64,000 nucleotides of DNA from assembly GCF_900496995.4 (NCBI RefSeq), contig NC_044012.1:25024759-25088758 (forward strand). The letters run 5' to 3'. A program made the translations under genes and the position numbers. Below, piece by piece: positions 49,901 to 61,760 of this stretch (positions are counted from its first letter, which is position 1; each line of letters opens with the position of its first letter). The notes under the pieces are model-generated. The model searched no databases and was not told the origin of the DNA. It saw only the letters and a program-made list of their open reading frames with translations. The DNA comes from Aquila chrysaetos chrysaetos (Eukaryota > Chordata > Aves > Accipitriformes > Accipitridae).

Positions 49901-52900
49901 GATAACACAACACGAAAATTAATTTGCTAGGTTTTGGTACAACCTCACCAGAAGCAAATCTGGAGAGGCGTAGAGCATCCTGGTCCTCAATGGCAGTGTG
50001 CAGAAACAGCAGGACTGCACTCCCTGCCCTAACTCAATCAGGCAAATTAAAAGAGACCAAGGGAAGAAATAAAAAGGAAGCAAGGTAAAATAATGAAATA
50101 TACCTCAGCTGCATCACTTGGGTCTTCCAGGGCACAATGGGGAAAAAACCCAAACAAAACGATCAAGCACCCTTAACTAAATAAGCATTTCACCAGAAAC
50201 TAATACAACCCGCAGAACAGGAAAGATGGACTATTAGTTCCAGGATCATAGTTTTGAGGGGCTTTAATTTTCTTATTTTCTTGATTTTTCAATCATGTTG
50301 AGAACATGTACTTCCAAAAAAGAAAAACAACTAACCAAACATATTTTTAAGGGCTAATGTCAAACCTAAGCATTAAACATGATCTCAAACTCCTGTATTG
50401 TAGGCAGCCTTTGCGACATTTAAAAAGGTATTTCCAGAAATATTCTAGGAGCATAAAACTATGACGTCTCTTCCCTAGATTCACTATGTGATTTTTTTTT
50501 TTTTTTTTTTTTTTTGACAAGGGCAGGAACCCAAGCCAGGACACCAGGGCTTTAGTCCCAGCAGCACAAAGTCAGTGCACGACCTTTGCCAGGCACCTCC
50601 AGCACATCCCAGCCTTCTGGGTGGCAGAAAGGACCAGGGGAGCTCTGAGCTGGACCCTCCAAAGCCCTCAGGTACCTTCGGATGAGAACCAAGGCAGGAG
50701 GTGCCAAAAATCCACGAGAGATCTAGTTCTGCCAGACCCAGCCAGAAGCTTTTTGCTCCCCACTGTCAGTCACCCACTTTGCTTTGCAAAGCTCCGCCAG
50801 AAGGAAGCTCCCACGAGTGAGGCAGCAGGCTGAAACCTACTGAACTCCTAAACCAAAAATCCACCCAAAAACTGCAATTAGCAGCACTGAATGGCTGACG
50901 CGGAGGGAAACGGGGCTGGCTCGCTCTCCCTGTAGACCTGCATGCAAACCTTGCCCCAACGAAAGGTCCGTGTTCAACCCAGAGCCGAGACTTCGGTGCT
51001 GTAAGAAGCCCCACACCTTTGCTGACCAAGCCCTGCTCTTTACTTAACGAGCCTTATCAGAATAGCTATGAGCAAAATAAGCTACTCACATGGCTCAGCT
51101 CCAAATGAGCAAGATCTGAAGGTCCTTGAGGGAGGTTCCTCGCTTTCTCCTCCTTCCCACAATGGCAGGGCGCTGCCTCTGTCCCAGCCTGCATACCTGA
51201 CCTGACGCCGGCAGGTTACCTAACGCATGCAAGAACAGCTGAAACACAGAGCTGGGATTAGCAATGCCGTGCTGAACCTGACCTGACCCAATACCTTTAT
51301 TATAGTCGCTAAGCTCCGACTAGGTGCTGTACGAGACTGGATAAGGACTGCGCAGCTCTCGCTTCATCGAGGGCAAAAATCAAACTGGCAGATCATCAAA
51401 CCTCTGTTACCAAAGCCCAGCAAAATAGTTATTCCTGGTGAAAAGGAAGGTGCAAGAAAACCTGCGAGCTCGCCAACTCCTTCAGCCCAAAGAAAGGGCG
51501 CTGTGGATGCAAAAAAAAGAAACCAGTCCGCAAGGCAAAAAGTGGAATATTTGTTCATAGATGCAACGGGCAGCCCACAGTCAGGCTGGATGTAGCCCTG
51601 AGGTCACAGGGCTACACATCTCGTGCTTGGTACAAGTAGCTCTTCAACAAGACTTACCGTCTTGTGAAACCCTAGCCTCGGAAGTCTCCTGCAGATTTTT
51701 GGCACAATCCCGGCTGCTTCAGGACAGCACACTGTCCCCACAAATGGAGGTTTTCCAGCAGGGAAAAGGCGTTCTTAAAAATACGCTGTTGCTCAAGAGT
51801 CAGAGCATGAGAAAAGCAGCAGTTAAGCAAGAGTCACAGTGAAAGTTTATAAAAATGTGACGGTTTCCACATGCTTAACTGTTTTTAAATAAAAACTTCA
51901 CCCTATTTTCCAGAGCTACAACCGCCTGCTTCCCTTTGCTCTAAATACAACCATGCTAATTTCAACACCCTCATTATTCTAAAACTTGGGTTGAAGAACA
52001 CGTCAGCAGCCGCACAGGAATGAAGCCTCCAAGCCGTATAAAAGCCAGAAAACTCTCCAACACAAACGCAGCAGCTTCATTAAGGCTCTACCCACACCAT
52101 CATCACTCTGACTTATCAATTCCTCTTTGGAAAGCGTTTGTGCTTTTCAGAATAAATTACAAACCCTAACTTTCTGTTAGGTCCTGAAGGGTAAACAACG
52201 GCTCAAACCCTAACACAGATCATGTATTGCATTAAAAAAAAGCATTGTCGTTGCAGTCCAATAATTTGTAAGGATGAGCATGCACGATCTAATTTTCACA
52301 AAGTCCTTGCTTCCACTTAAGCATCAACTTGTCATCTCCAAAGGCTGCCCATGGGAGAGGATGCTTGGTCCAGCAGGGATGAGACCCCAGGCCAGCCGGC
52401 ACAGACACAGCACCCGGGAGCAAAAGCGTAACCGCATTTGGGATAAACAAGAGCTGATGGCGAGGATCCCACGGCAGCGTAGAATTAGTTTGGCCAGAAA
52501 CACACCACACTTCATGGGGCTGCGTTAACCACCTCATTAGGATGAGGGATAGCAGCGGCAGGAACAGGAGGTGAAGAAAGGACTGCACAAAGCAGTTTCC
52601 TAAAATCATCCTTCCTTATGCTTGATAAAGCCAAATCGTATGACGAGCCCAGCAGCACCCATTCTCATAGCGTTCTCAGGAGCAGGGTGATACTCCTAAG
52701 AATTATAGTAATTATATAACAATCTGTATTAGGCTCTCTTCCCATTTTAGCCAACTATGAGGCACGTATCTAAAATAAACACAGTTTTCTCAGCAGCTAC
52801 ACGCAAGTAAATTCAGTTTGAGACAAATTCACCTGCTTAAACCAGGCCACTACTATTTCCAGCGCAAACCCTGGTTCTGCAAGAGAGCCCAGCACTTGCT

Positions 52901-55758
52901 GTCCTCGCCAGCCTCCCGTGGGATGCTCGCAATCAGCACCTCCGCAAATCAGGCCATGGCAGATTTTGCCACCAATTTTGCATCGTTTTCTCCCCATACT
53001 ATTTTGATCCAGCCCTCTTCCAGCTGGGTAAATCTATTTTTCTGTCATTTGAAGAGATGGGTTTACAGTTTAATTAAAGCACTGTCAGAGCCAAGGCACT
53101 TGTTAAGATACGGGGCGAGAGAGCATCCCTTCCAGTGCTGCCACAGAGAGGAAAGTCGCATCCTGCTGCAACTGCACGGCACGGAGCGGCAGAGACTCAC
53201 CAGAAACATGGTAAACTCTCAGCAGAAAACTATACCAACAAAAATTGAGGCACTAGAAAGACCACAGTCCTGATCTTCATAAGTATTTGGGCGCGCAACT
53301 CTTCTTTGCATCCCCTGCCTTCCCTACTCTGGCAGGGATTTGCACACTTAATACCCACCGCTCACATGCCAAGAGTTGACAAGTGTTTCACATCTAGAGC
53401 TGCGCTTGGAGGAAGCCTGGCTCCATAAGCAGGCTCTTCCGAGTCGCGTGCTCGTAACGAATATCTTGACAGACATCCCTTCCAGTTGCATCAAACGTAA
53501 AAGCCGTGAGCTGCCGCACCATCTCCCCTCTATAAGCTTATTTCTTTAGCAAGCAAAAGCGCATGTTCAAGTAGTTTAAACATCACGTTTCCCCAAAAAA
53601 TGACACGGCGCAGGCACACACCACTCAAGCCACTGCGCGGCAGCTTCACCAATACATTTTCCACCGAGAACATCCTTTGTATTTCCTGGGAAAAGAATGG
53701 TTTTCTCTCTATGCCAGGGTAACGACTCGCAGTCAGCAGAAAGTAGCTTGGTGCGGGCAGTCCCTGCTCCGTACAGGTTAAAGCTGCAATGCCACAAGTC
53801 ATTGCGCCAACTGTTCTATTTTCCTTTTACACCTTCTTTAAACAGCAGCTTTTGTTCTACTGAAACTATTAACCCAAGTCTCACAATTAGCACCGCAAGG
53901 CTTTTTTTTAAATTTTATTTTAAACACTATGAAGAAAAGAAGTGCCAAAGAAAAAACTGCCACGATGCTTTAAGCTCCAACCAACCAGCCCGCTCTCCTC
54001 CTGCAACAGGAGTTTGCACGCTTTGTATACCGCAGTGTATAGAAGAGCACAGCTCTTCCAGGGTCAGGAATAGCCAAGCTCCATGCAAGGCGCAGTGGAA
54101 AGTGAACCCAAACCCAAACCAGAAAGTCCAACTGCAGCGTGTGAACGGCAGCGACTGCGATCAGTCTTCGCCGAGGACTGGAAACATGTGGCAGGGTCAG
54201 GAAGAAGAAATCTGATGTTGTTGGCGATCCGATGCGGAGGATTCCAGCCACCAGGTTTGGCTTTTCCGGCTACGCGACTTAAGCTGACAAGAACGTCTTT
54301 TTTAGCCCTGCAATTCAAAGTTGCAAATCGTCTCCCCTCTGCGCATGCCGCAAGTGCATCGCAGTAACTAATTATCACGTATACAGCACCATGCCGGTGT
54401 TAGCCCATTTTACAGACGGGTAAGCCACGAGCCACGCTCTCCCTGGTGTAACGAGGAGCCGTTGCCACCTCCTGGGAGGATCCGACCCGTTACCGCGCTC
54501 CTTGCGTAAGCGACTCCCACGACACGGCGTTGGTGCAAAGACATTTCCCTTAAGCATGGGATTGTCAGAGATGCTCGAGCCAGTGAGTCACCGCCAGCCT
54601 CCTCGCCCACAAGGAAAGCATACGGAGTCCACGGCTCGGCAGCGAGGCAACCTGTAATTAGCCAGATGAGAAACTCCCTTTCCTCCTGAGATCAAGACGG
54701 GTAAACTCTCGGGAGTTGTTTTTAAGCTCATGTCTCGCTGCGGCACGGCTGAGCGACCCGAATCCGAGTACGGCCTTGGCAGTTACGCACAGATCTTCGC
54801 CCCAATGCCTGGCGCTACGAAACAGGCACACGAAAAAAACCAACAACAGCTTTTCACTGAGGCGAAAGCCCTCAGCACGAGGATGGAGGCTGGCAGCAAA
54901 GTTCTCTCCAGTTCGAACACGAAACACGGGATTGAAAAGCCGTAGGGATTCCCAGGTTGCCGATGCCAATCCTATTTGCTCCGCGCCGAAGGAAAAATAA
55001 CCAGATTACGATGATTTAGTCCAAAAATCACCACAAATGGGAACATTTCACTAACCCGGCGCCCACCTCGCCCACTCCTACGCCCCGTTTTAGTTGATGC
55101 CTGGTTCTGGTGACCTACGGCTGCCGTTCTGGCTCGATGGCGGTTGCTCCGGCCGTCGTTCCTGTTGGGAAGCCGGGATCATTGTCCTCCCCGTTCCCCA
55201 GGGACTGGGGTCGAGCTGAAATCGTCGAGATTGACCCCACGACCCCCGAAGGCACTGACCCCTCGGCTCTGCCGAACCGTTTCAGTGGAAGGAACCTTTG
55301 AGCAGCTGGAGCCGCTGCCCGAAGGGTCTTCACCGGGGGAGAACCGGGGGGGGAACCGGGGCGGGGGGGGGGGGAAGAGGCCACGGCGGCCCCCGGTAAC
55401 CGCCGCCTCCCTCCTGGGCCCGCGGGCGTGACCGGGGCTGCAGCGGGAGCTCCACCGTGCACTGAGCGCGGCCCCGGGACCCCCTACCCTCCCACCACCA
55501 CCACCACCACCCCCGGGGCCCGGTCGCCACCGGGAGCGGGCAATACCTGGGCACGACCCCCTGACCCCGCCGGCCCCGGGCCCAGGCGTGACCCGTGGGC
55601 GCCCCGGGGACCCCCGCCGTTCGCTGAGGCAGCGCCCTGACCCCGACGGGACCCGCTGCCGCTCCCGGGAGTCTCGAGGCCGCCGCCGCCCCAGACCCGG
55701 CCCCACCGAAAACTTTCCCGAGAGCGAGCCGGACCTCACCGGGCGGGGGGGGGGTTAC
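40926..55758 (-). other. OTUD7B: OTUD7B intron 1, non-coding
   Basis: About 14.8 kb of AT-moderate intron. Visible features are simple repeats: an AAAT-type run at about 42418–42434 and a T-run of about 24 bases near 50492–50515. I see no CR1 copy, RNA gene or extra coding exon. Open frames up to 179 residues occur but none shows a known family signature. GC content rises towards the promoter, from about 55 kb. Confidence 0.6.
50491..50515. repeat. T-run of about 24 bases
   Basis: Homopolymer T on the plus strand (A in the OTUD7B transcript) inside intron 1. Confidence 0.85.
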
Positions 55759-55850
55759 CTGTACGCGGCTCCATGGCGGACCGGGACCGGACCCGGCCGC
55801 CGCCGAGGCCGCGCTCCCGGAGGGGCGGGAGGGGGGAGGAGGGGAGCGCG
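55759..55850 (-). other. OTUD7B: OTUD7B exon 1 (non-coding part with strong upstream ATG), 5' limit unknown
   Basis: A donor site (ACAG|GTAACC) at 55757–55758 closes a GC-rich exon. It contains ATG GAG CCG CGT ACA G at 55774 downward in a strong context (CCGCCATGG). Joined to exon 2 it reads GAT TGA, so it is a six-codon upstream ORF rather than the protein start. The 5' end of the exon is a guess and may include the GCC tract. Confidence 0.55.
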
Positions 55851-55851
55851 A

Positions 55852-55914
<63 letters not shown>
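55852..55914. repeat. (GCC)21 trinucleotide tract at the OTUD7B 5' end
   Basis: Twenty-one uninterrupted GCC units on the plus strand, so (GGC)21 in the direction of OTUD7B transcription. It ends 78 bases before the exon 1 upstream ATG. Long single-residue frames (poly-Gly, poly-Ala, poly-Arg) across it are consequences of the repeat. Confidence 0.95.
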
Positions 55915-58900
55915 CGGAACGCCGCGCCGCCCCCGTTCCCGCCCGGAACGCTTTGGCGGGCGCACGCGGCCGCCCCGCCCCGCCGGGCTGGGTCGAGCCA
56001 ATGGCGGCGCCGAGGTGGCTCCGCCCCCTTCCTTTCCTCCCCACCCCGCCCCCTTCGCCCCGGCGGCGCAACGGCGGCTGCGCGGGGACAGGGAAGGGGG
56101 GGAGGGCGCCCCCCTGCGGCGGGGCTGTAACACCGCCGAGGGCAGGTACCCGCCCCGCGGGGCCTGGGACCCTCTGTGGGGCCTGAACCCCCAGTGTGGG
56201 GCCCGAACCCCCAGAATCCAGGAGGCCATGGGGAAGGTGCCCTATCCCTCAAGGCCGATTCCCGCTGGGAATTGCTTTTACCACCAGGGAAAGCTGCAGG
56301 GCAGAGCGGCCCCACCGTGCCCCCCTGCCCCCCCAGGAAAAGAAACGCCGTCTCTCCCTCCTGCCCCACGGCGGGTGCAGGGGGGGACACGATGTTGAGC
56401 AGGCCGGCCGGCACTGGGGCCTGGCAGGACGGGGCATCCACCCGGCCAAGTGCTTGGCATTCCCTGTGCCGTGGGTGCCCGTGGCTGCGGGCGAAGCACG
56501 ATGAAAATGTGCCCCGGTGCTGCCGCTTGGGTTATTTCTCAGAGCCAGGAGGACGCGTCCTCGTGAAGCCAAGCCGGAGGTGTCGGTGGCCAGCACAGGG
56601 AGACTCGTGATGCCACCAGCTCTGCCGCGGGGTGTCGGGACGTGCCGGGAAACCCCAGCAGAGCTTCCAACCGGGAACTGCCCATCGAGTATATTTGCCA
56701 CTCTGGTCCATCTCCCGCTCAGCCCTTCCACTGCATAAACACGTTTCCCCTGAGAAAAATGGGGAAAGAGCCCCCCTGGCCGGTGCGACGGTGGCAGCCG
56801 AGGTTCGGGGGCTGTTGGGGCCGGTGGCAGTCAGTGGCAAACCCCCAGGCGCGGGACCCATCATGCGCAGCGTTCAGCTGATCCCGGCACTGAATCGCAG
56901 CCTTTGTTCTCCCCCAGCAACCTGGCGTTGTTTATATCTCACACAAAAGGATTGTTTATCATGTCAGGGGCAGAGAAAAGTCCAGTAAAGAAAGAATGGT
57001 CTGTGCCGTGGAGTCCCGGCCTCCCCAGAGCCTTTTTTCTTCCCCCCCCCCTCCCCCGCTGCAGTGTTTGTTCAAAGCAGAGATCTTTCTGAGTGTCCCT
57101 GATTTCCAAGCGATCAATAGCAATGGTATGGCAAGCGGTCCCCGCTGCCTGCACTGGCAGGCTTCATGTCATCCTCCTCCCGTGCAGCTTGCGTTAGCCG
57201 ATCTTTCCACCTGCCTGGAGCGATTGTAAGGGGTCAGCAAGGCAGGCGCAGTGTTAAATATCAGTAAAATCTTGCCTCTTTTTTGCTAGTTTTTGTTTAA
57301 ACCATTTCCACAGCTGGGAGAAATGGTTTTGTCAACAAGTTTCCCTCTGAAGAGACATACGAGGCTTCTGCACCCGTCATCGGTAATGCTGATACCGCCC
57401 TTCCCTCCAAAACCATGTGGTGGGCACGGTGACGGTGACGGCTGGCCCCCGCGATGCAGCCACTCCTGGGCTGACCCATGGCCGCTCCGCAGCTCCCCCA
57501 CGCTCTCCTGGGCCTGGTTTTTGTCAGCATTAGCTGTTTTATGAGTTCAGCACAATTCTTTTTTTTATGTCCTCAACCTGCCTTCAGCTGAGCGTTCACA
57601 AGATTTTGAGCTCAGTGGCTTGGCACGCCTGCTCCCCCTTTCACAAGGCCAGCTTGAGCAGTTTCCATGAGCAGGGAGCATGCATTTGTGTCGTGTCGGC
57701 TCTGCTGCAGTCAGGGCACCGGTCTCCCCAGGAGGATCGATGCAGCCACAGCAGCAGCTCCTCTTGGCTAGTGCAAGGGTCTCTGCAAAGCCCAGGCCAG
57801 GCTAACCTCTCCCTGGGGGCCCGAGCAGAAGCTGGGCCTGAAGGAGAAGCTGCAAATGGATCATGGAGATTCAAACTGCTGACCACAAGGGTGCTGAATC
57901 TGCGCGCAGCCTCCCCATTTCTCTGTTCACGTCTTCCTGTCTCATACGGACGGGCAAGGGCTCTCTTCTTGCTCCCGTGTTCTCCACTGCCAAACACCCT
58001 GTCCCTGGCTGGGATGTCTCTGTGCAACCCCGAACCGCACGAGGAGCATTAAACAGAAAGCACTCGGGCAAACGTAAGCCAGCGTTGCAGCTCAGCTCCT
58101 CCCTCCTGCAGTCATCAGGGGCTGGTCTCCATCAGCTATGCCACGTGCCATGTCCTCAAGCTACTGCGCGTGATTCCACTTACCTATGTGCAACCCACCC
58201 CCCTGGGTGCTTTTCCTGGTGTTGCTCTTCCAGGCAAGCAACTGTACGCTTCCGAGCGTTGACCCTGATTTCATCCAGAGCTTGGCAACTCTGTGATCCT
58301 GTCACTGCGATTCGGACCCTGTGGTGAAGCAGCCTTGTCCTGGGATCCTGCAAGATGTCCAGCAATCGCCATCATTCCCATCAGCGGATGCTCTCACAGG
58401 CTAAACTTGGAAGTGTAGGATTGTTCTTAAAATATATCTTGGCAGCTTGATGGGAAACAGGGCCTGTCTGCAAAACGCAGGAGCCAGGGAAAGGGCTTTT
58501 TGGAGGAGAGAACAAGCAGCAGGCATGGGTCTAACGAGATGACTTGTGATGCAGCCGAGGGGTGACCAGCAGAGCTACAAATGTTTTTCCAACCATTTGT
58601 CACTTAAGGTGACACTACTGTAGTGTTATCATTACAGCAGTGCCGTTCGCATGTCTTAAAAATGCCTTCAGTGCCGTTCTCCATCCTCGGCAAGGAGAAA
58701 GGGCAGCAGAGGAGCAGGCCCTCGGTCTCAGCCTCTTCGTTGGACTCAAAACCAAGGTGATGGTAAAAGAGCAGCAGGCTGAACTCCCTGCATACCTCTC
58801 TGGCACAACACCGAGGCAGGGACCCGACATGAGAGATTACGGAAAGCACAATGCCACCTCTGACAGCAGACACCAACGACTGAATAGTTCAATTCTTGCT

Positions 58901-59126
58901 GCTCGCTATGGTGCCATCACTCATTCGGGGTCACATTCTGGCATGACGCAAGGAGGGACAGCTCCACTGAGCTACGCGGAGTTTCACCCACCTACATCAG
59001 CTCCAGAGTCTGTTTATGCATTTGATTTTTTTTTTCTTTTTCCATTCAGATGAAAGCTTTCTCAGAACTTCCTAGCTGGAAATCTCACAGCAACTCCTGC
59101 ACAAGTCGCTTCTCAGATGCCAGAGA

Positions 59127-59250
59127 AATAATAGTGCTTTGCACTTGTAAAGACCCTTTCATCTGAGGATTTCAGAGGACTTCACGTATGGAAATGCATT
59201 AACCCTTCCAGCAGTCCCCAGTTTTATTCCAGTCACAGGAGGCAGTTCTC
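59127..59250 (+). repeat. Possible ancient SINE-like fragment
   Basis: The sequence GTGCTTTGCACTTGTAAAGA, then CCTTTCATCTGAGGAT, a TTCAGAGGACTTCA block and CATTAACCCTTCCAGCAG resembles the 5' half of old amniote elements that run 'ctttcat...gaggat...aaagcactttacaaac...attaa'. Divergence is high and the family name is uncertain. Confidence 0.35.
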
Positions 59251-61674
59251 ACTTCTGGGAGGTTAATGGGCCCGTTTGCATTCCCTGTGGGTCAGCCTGG
59301 TAAAGGAAAGCGGGACTCCCGATATCCAGCCCTAATTGCCTGTAGCGGAAGGTGAAACATCCTGATTTTTCCAAGTCTGGATGGTCTACTGCCAACCGCT
59401 CCTGTTGATCCGCAGAGTCTGAGCATCACCACATGTTTATCCTGGTGGGAACGTGAGCAGGAATGGACACCACAGCCGAGATGTGGGAATTGCAGGATGA
59501 CCCATGTGATGGAGCATGCTCAGACCAGCCTTGGGCTGCTGGGTTCAGAGTAAAGGCAATGAAATGTGTGGGTTTGGACTTGGGGGTGCTGTGGGGCAGT
59601 TGCTCTCAAGTAAGAAGGGAAATCTAAAGAAGCGTGCTGAAGAAGAGAGGACCAGCTCCAGGAGGGAAATGAAGAGGGAAGGCATCAACCAACTCAGCTG
59701 AAACCCCCTGTTTTCACTCAGTTTCTCTGTGACGCAAGCAGAGCCTTCATCTGGTTATTTTAGCTGGATCATTGTCAGAAATTATGTGAAAGTGAGGACA
59801 AGACACGGGAAAAACGCGAGGGTGAGGCAGGGCTGGCGAGAGGCAGAGTCGGAGCTGCCGGCTGTGGTTCTGCCGAGGGGGGAATCCACATGTGGCTCTG
59901 CCGAAATAGGCACACCCCGGGGTATGACCTTTTCTTTGGAAAACCCCAAAGGAGAAGCAAATCTGGGATGATTGTGGGTCTGTTTGGATACGTTTGGCTC
60001 ACCCGTGAACTGTTAAGCTTAATTTTGTGAGAGCTGGGGTGGACTGCCTGGCTTTTAATGCCTTGGAAATTAAAAAAACATTGTAAAACAAATTAAAAAC
60101 TCATAAAACCAGAGGTGAACTAAAGCCCTGAGTCACACTTATCTCACTATATTGGATGTTACTGTCCCTTCTGTGGAGAGCGAGATAAAGTGTATGTTTA
60201 TATGAGGTTACTGACTTGGTGGCGCAGAAGCCAGCGCTTGTTCAACTTGCTGTAAAGCGCTGGGTGCCCCAGGACACGTCACCCGAGGTTCGGACTGGGT
60301 TCACCCCTGTGGGGACACAGGCCAGCGTTCCAGGGCAGTAAAGCTCCTGCGCAGCTCCACTGCGTCCGACCAAGGAGCTGATTTTCAGGCTGGCTGCTGA
60401 GCTTGAGTTACCCAACCATGCCTGCTCCACCACACCAATCCTCCTCTCCTCCGGCGATGAGGAACGAGCCCAGAGCTTCACACAACAGGCAAAACGTAGA
60501 GGTTTTCCCTTTCTTCTGAAGCTTCGGGTGCCAGTCATGAGCAGAATTAATGCCCAACATAGCACGGGGCTGATATCCAGACTGCTAAAGCAGCAGTTAA
60601 ATGCCCATTGTCCTTACAGCATCCGCAGCATGACACACCAGCACCGTTACAGCTCTTTACATCAGGGATACGAAGGAAGATTAAAGCACGGTCTCAACCA
60701 AGTGCAATGACTCGCCTGGATTTGTTAGGGGACATTAGGATAAATAAGAAGAGTGCCATAAAGAGGATCAGGGATTGGAGTAGAGGGGGATAAAGACAGA
60801 GGAGCAGATGGCGAGCATCGCCAAGACACCGAAGAAGTGAGGTGAGGCATTCGTGAGCCCAGGACCACCATTGTCAGGCTTTGTCTAGAAATCATTTCAC
60901 TAGTGAAGAGAAACATATGATGAGGAAGCACAGGGATTGGAGACACAAAGTCTTTTCCGCTTAACTTGGGCTTGACCGGTTAGCTCTGGACTGGTTTGCG
61001 AAGAAGGCTTTTAAAGGCCTCAGCTATCAGGGTTATGAAAGAGCTTTTCTTGTCTTAAAACTCACTCGACTTTTCCCAAAAAACCTGATGGAGTGGGCAA
61101 TTAACTCAACATAATTGACATATATATGCAGTTTCCAAAAGAAAGCGGATAAAGTTCTGGACCCAAAAGGACTTTTGCTTGTTTATTTGCTTTTTTTCTC
61201 CTCCTTGTCACTGTTAAAAGGGAAGCACAATAAGATTATGAAAAAATAATGAGGTGAAGTAAACCATTCTACATAATGAAGTGTGCTCATTTTCCAAGGC
61301 CAACAGGAAACCACAAGACTTACTGTAGGCCAGCTCAATAGATGCAGAAATTGTTCCCAAGGCAGTTAAATGGAGTTACTTGTATTGACTAATGAGAGAT
61401 AATTGACTAGGAAAAAAGACATGCTTACTCATGGTGTGATGACTTTTTTTTTATACTCTGTTAGAAAAAGCAGAGGGTTAAATGGCAACTGACAAGCAAA
61501 GCTAATAGGAAAACAAACTAATTTTTGGCTTCACAGGCCTGAAACTCTTCAAAGATGGAAACTCATCCAAACCTTATTTTACTTGCCAAGGGCCTCTTTT
61601 TTATGTAGCATTTTTCCTCAGGAGACCCAAATGCTGTGGCAGAAGATGTCTTGGACACGAGCATCGTTTTAGAG

Positions 61675-61760
61675 TGTAAGAACTGAGGCACAGGGAAAGG
61701 GTTGGGATTTTCCCAAGTCACCAGAAACCAGATGCAGAGCCAGGACCATCACCAGGGATG
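61675..61760 (+). repeat. Possible ancient MIR-like SINE fragment
   Basis: GAACTGAGGCACAGGGAAAG, then TTTTCCCAAGTCACC and GATGCAGAGCCAGGACC follow the order of the MIR/CORE-SINE 3' half (gaggcacagag, ttgcccaaggtcac, ggcagagccaggat). The match is by eye and diverged. Confidence 0.4.

Larger units (their letters stand above)
21612..55759 (-). other. OTUD7B: OTUD7B exon map
   Basis: Exons in transcript order (minus strand): non-coding exon 1 ending at 55759; exon 2 about 40777–40925 (coding from 40849); 36650–36820; 36244–36459; 31111–31212 (catalytic Asp and Cys); 30096–30223; 27712–27824; 26930–27057; 26134–26283 (catalytic His); 25132–25246; 23941–24025; 21612–22919 (last coding exon, 1308 bases, holding the tail and zinc finger; stop TGA 21612–21614). 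All junctions are GT...AG and keep frame. Introns range from 190 bases (intron 3) to about 14.8 kb (intron 1). The exon 1 donor and the exon 2 acceptor are the least certain, being in untranslated sequence. Confidence 0.9.
55050..56180 (-). promoter_or_regulatory. OTUD7B: OTUD7B CpG-island promoter
   Basis: A dense CpG region about 1.1 kb long surrounds the predicted exon 1. There is no TATA box. A CCAAT box lies at 55998–56002 beside a GGCGGCG block, and several GC boxes flank it. The (GCC)21 tract lies inside this region between the CCAAT box and the exon 1 donor, so transcription probably starts near or just upstream of the tract. Confidence 0.75.

Noticed and set aside
55330-56441. Poly-Gly, poly-Ala and poly-Arg open frames across the GCC tract
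   Set aside because: All are consequences of reading the (GCC)21 repeat in its three frames inside a CpG island.
57567-58327. Plus-strand open frames of 154–161 residues upstream of OTUD7B
   Set aside because: Two overlapping frames of similar length in the same place, with no recognised motif and no supporting splice or promoter structure.
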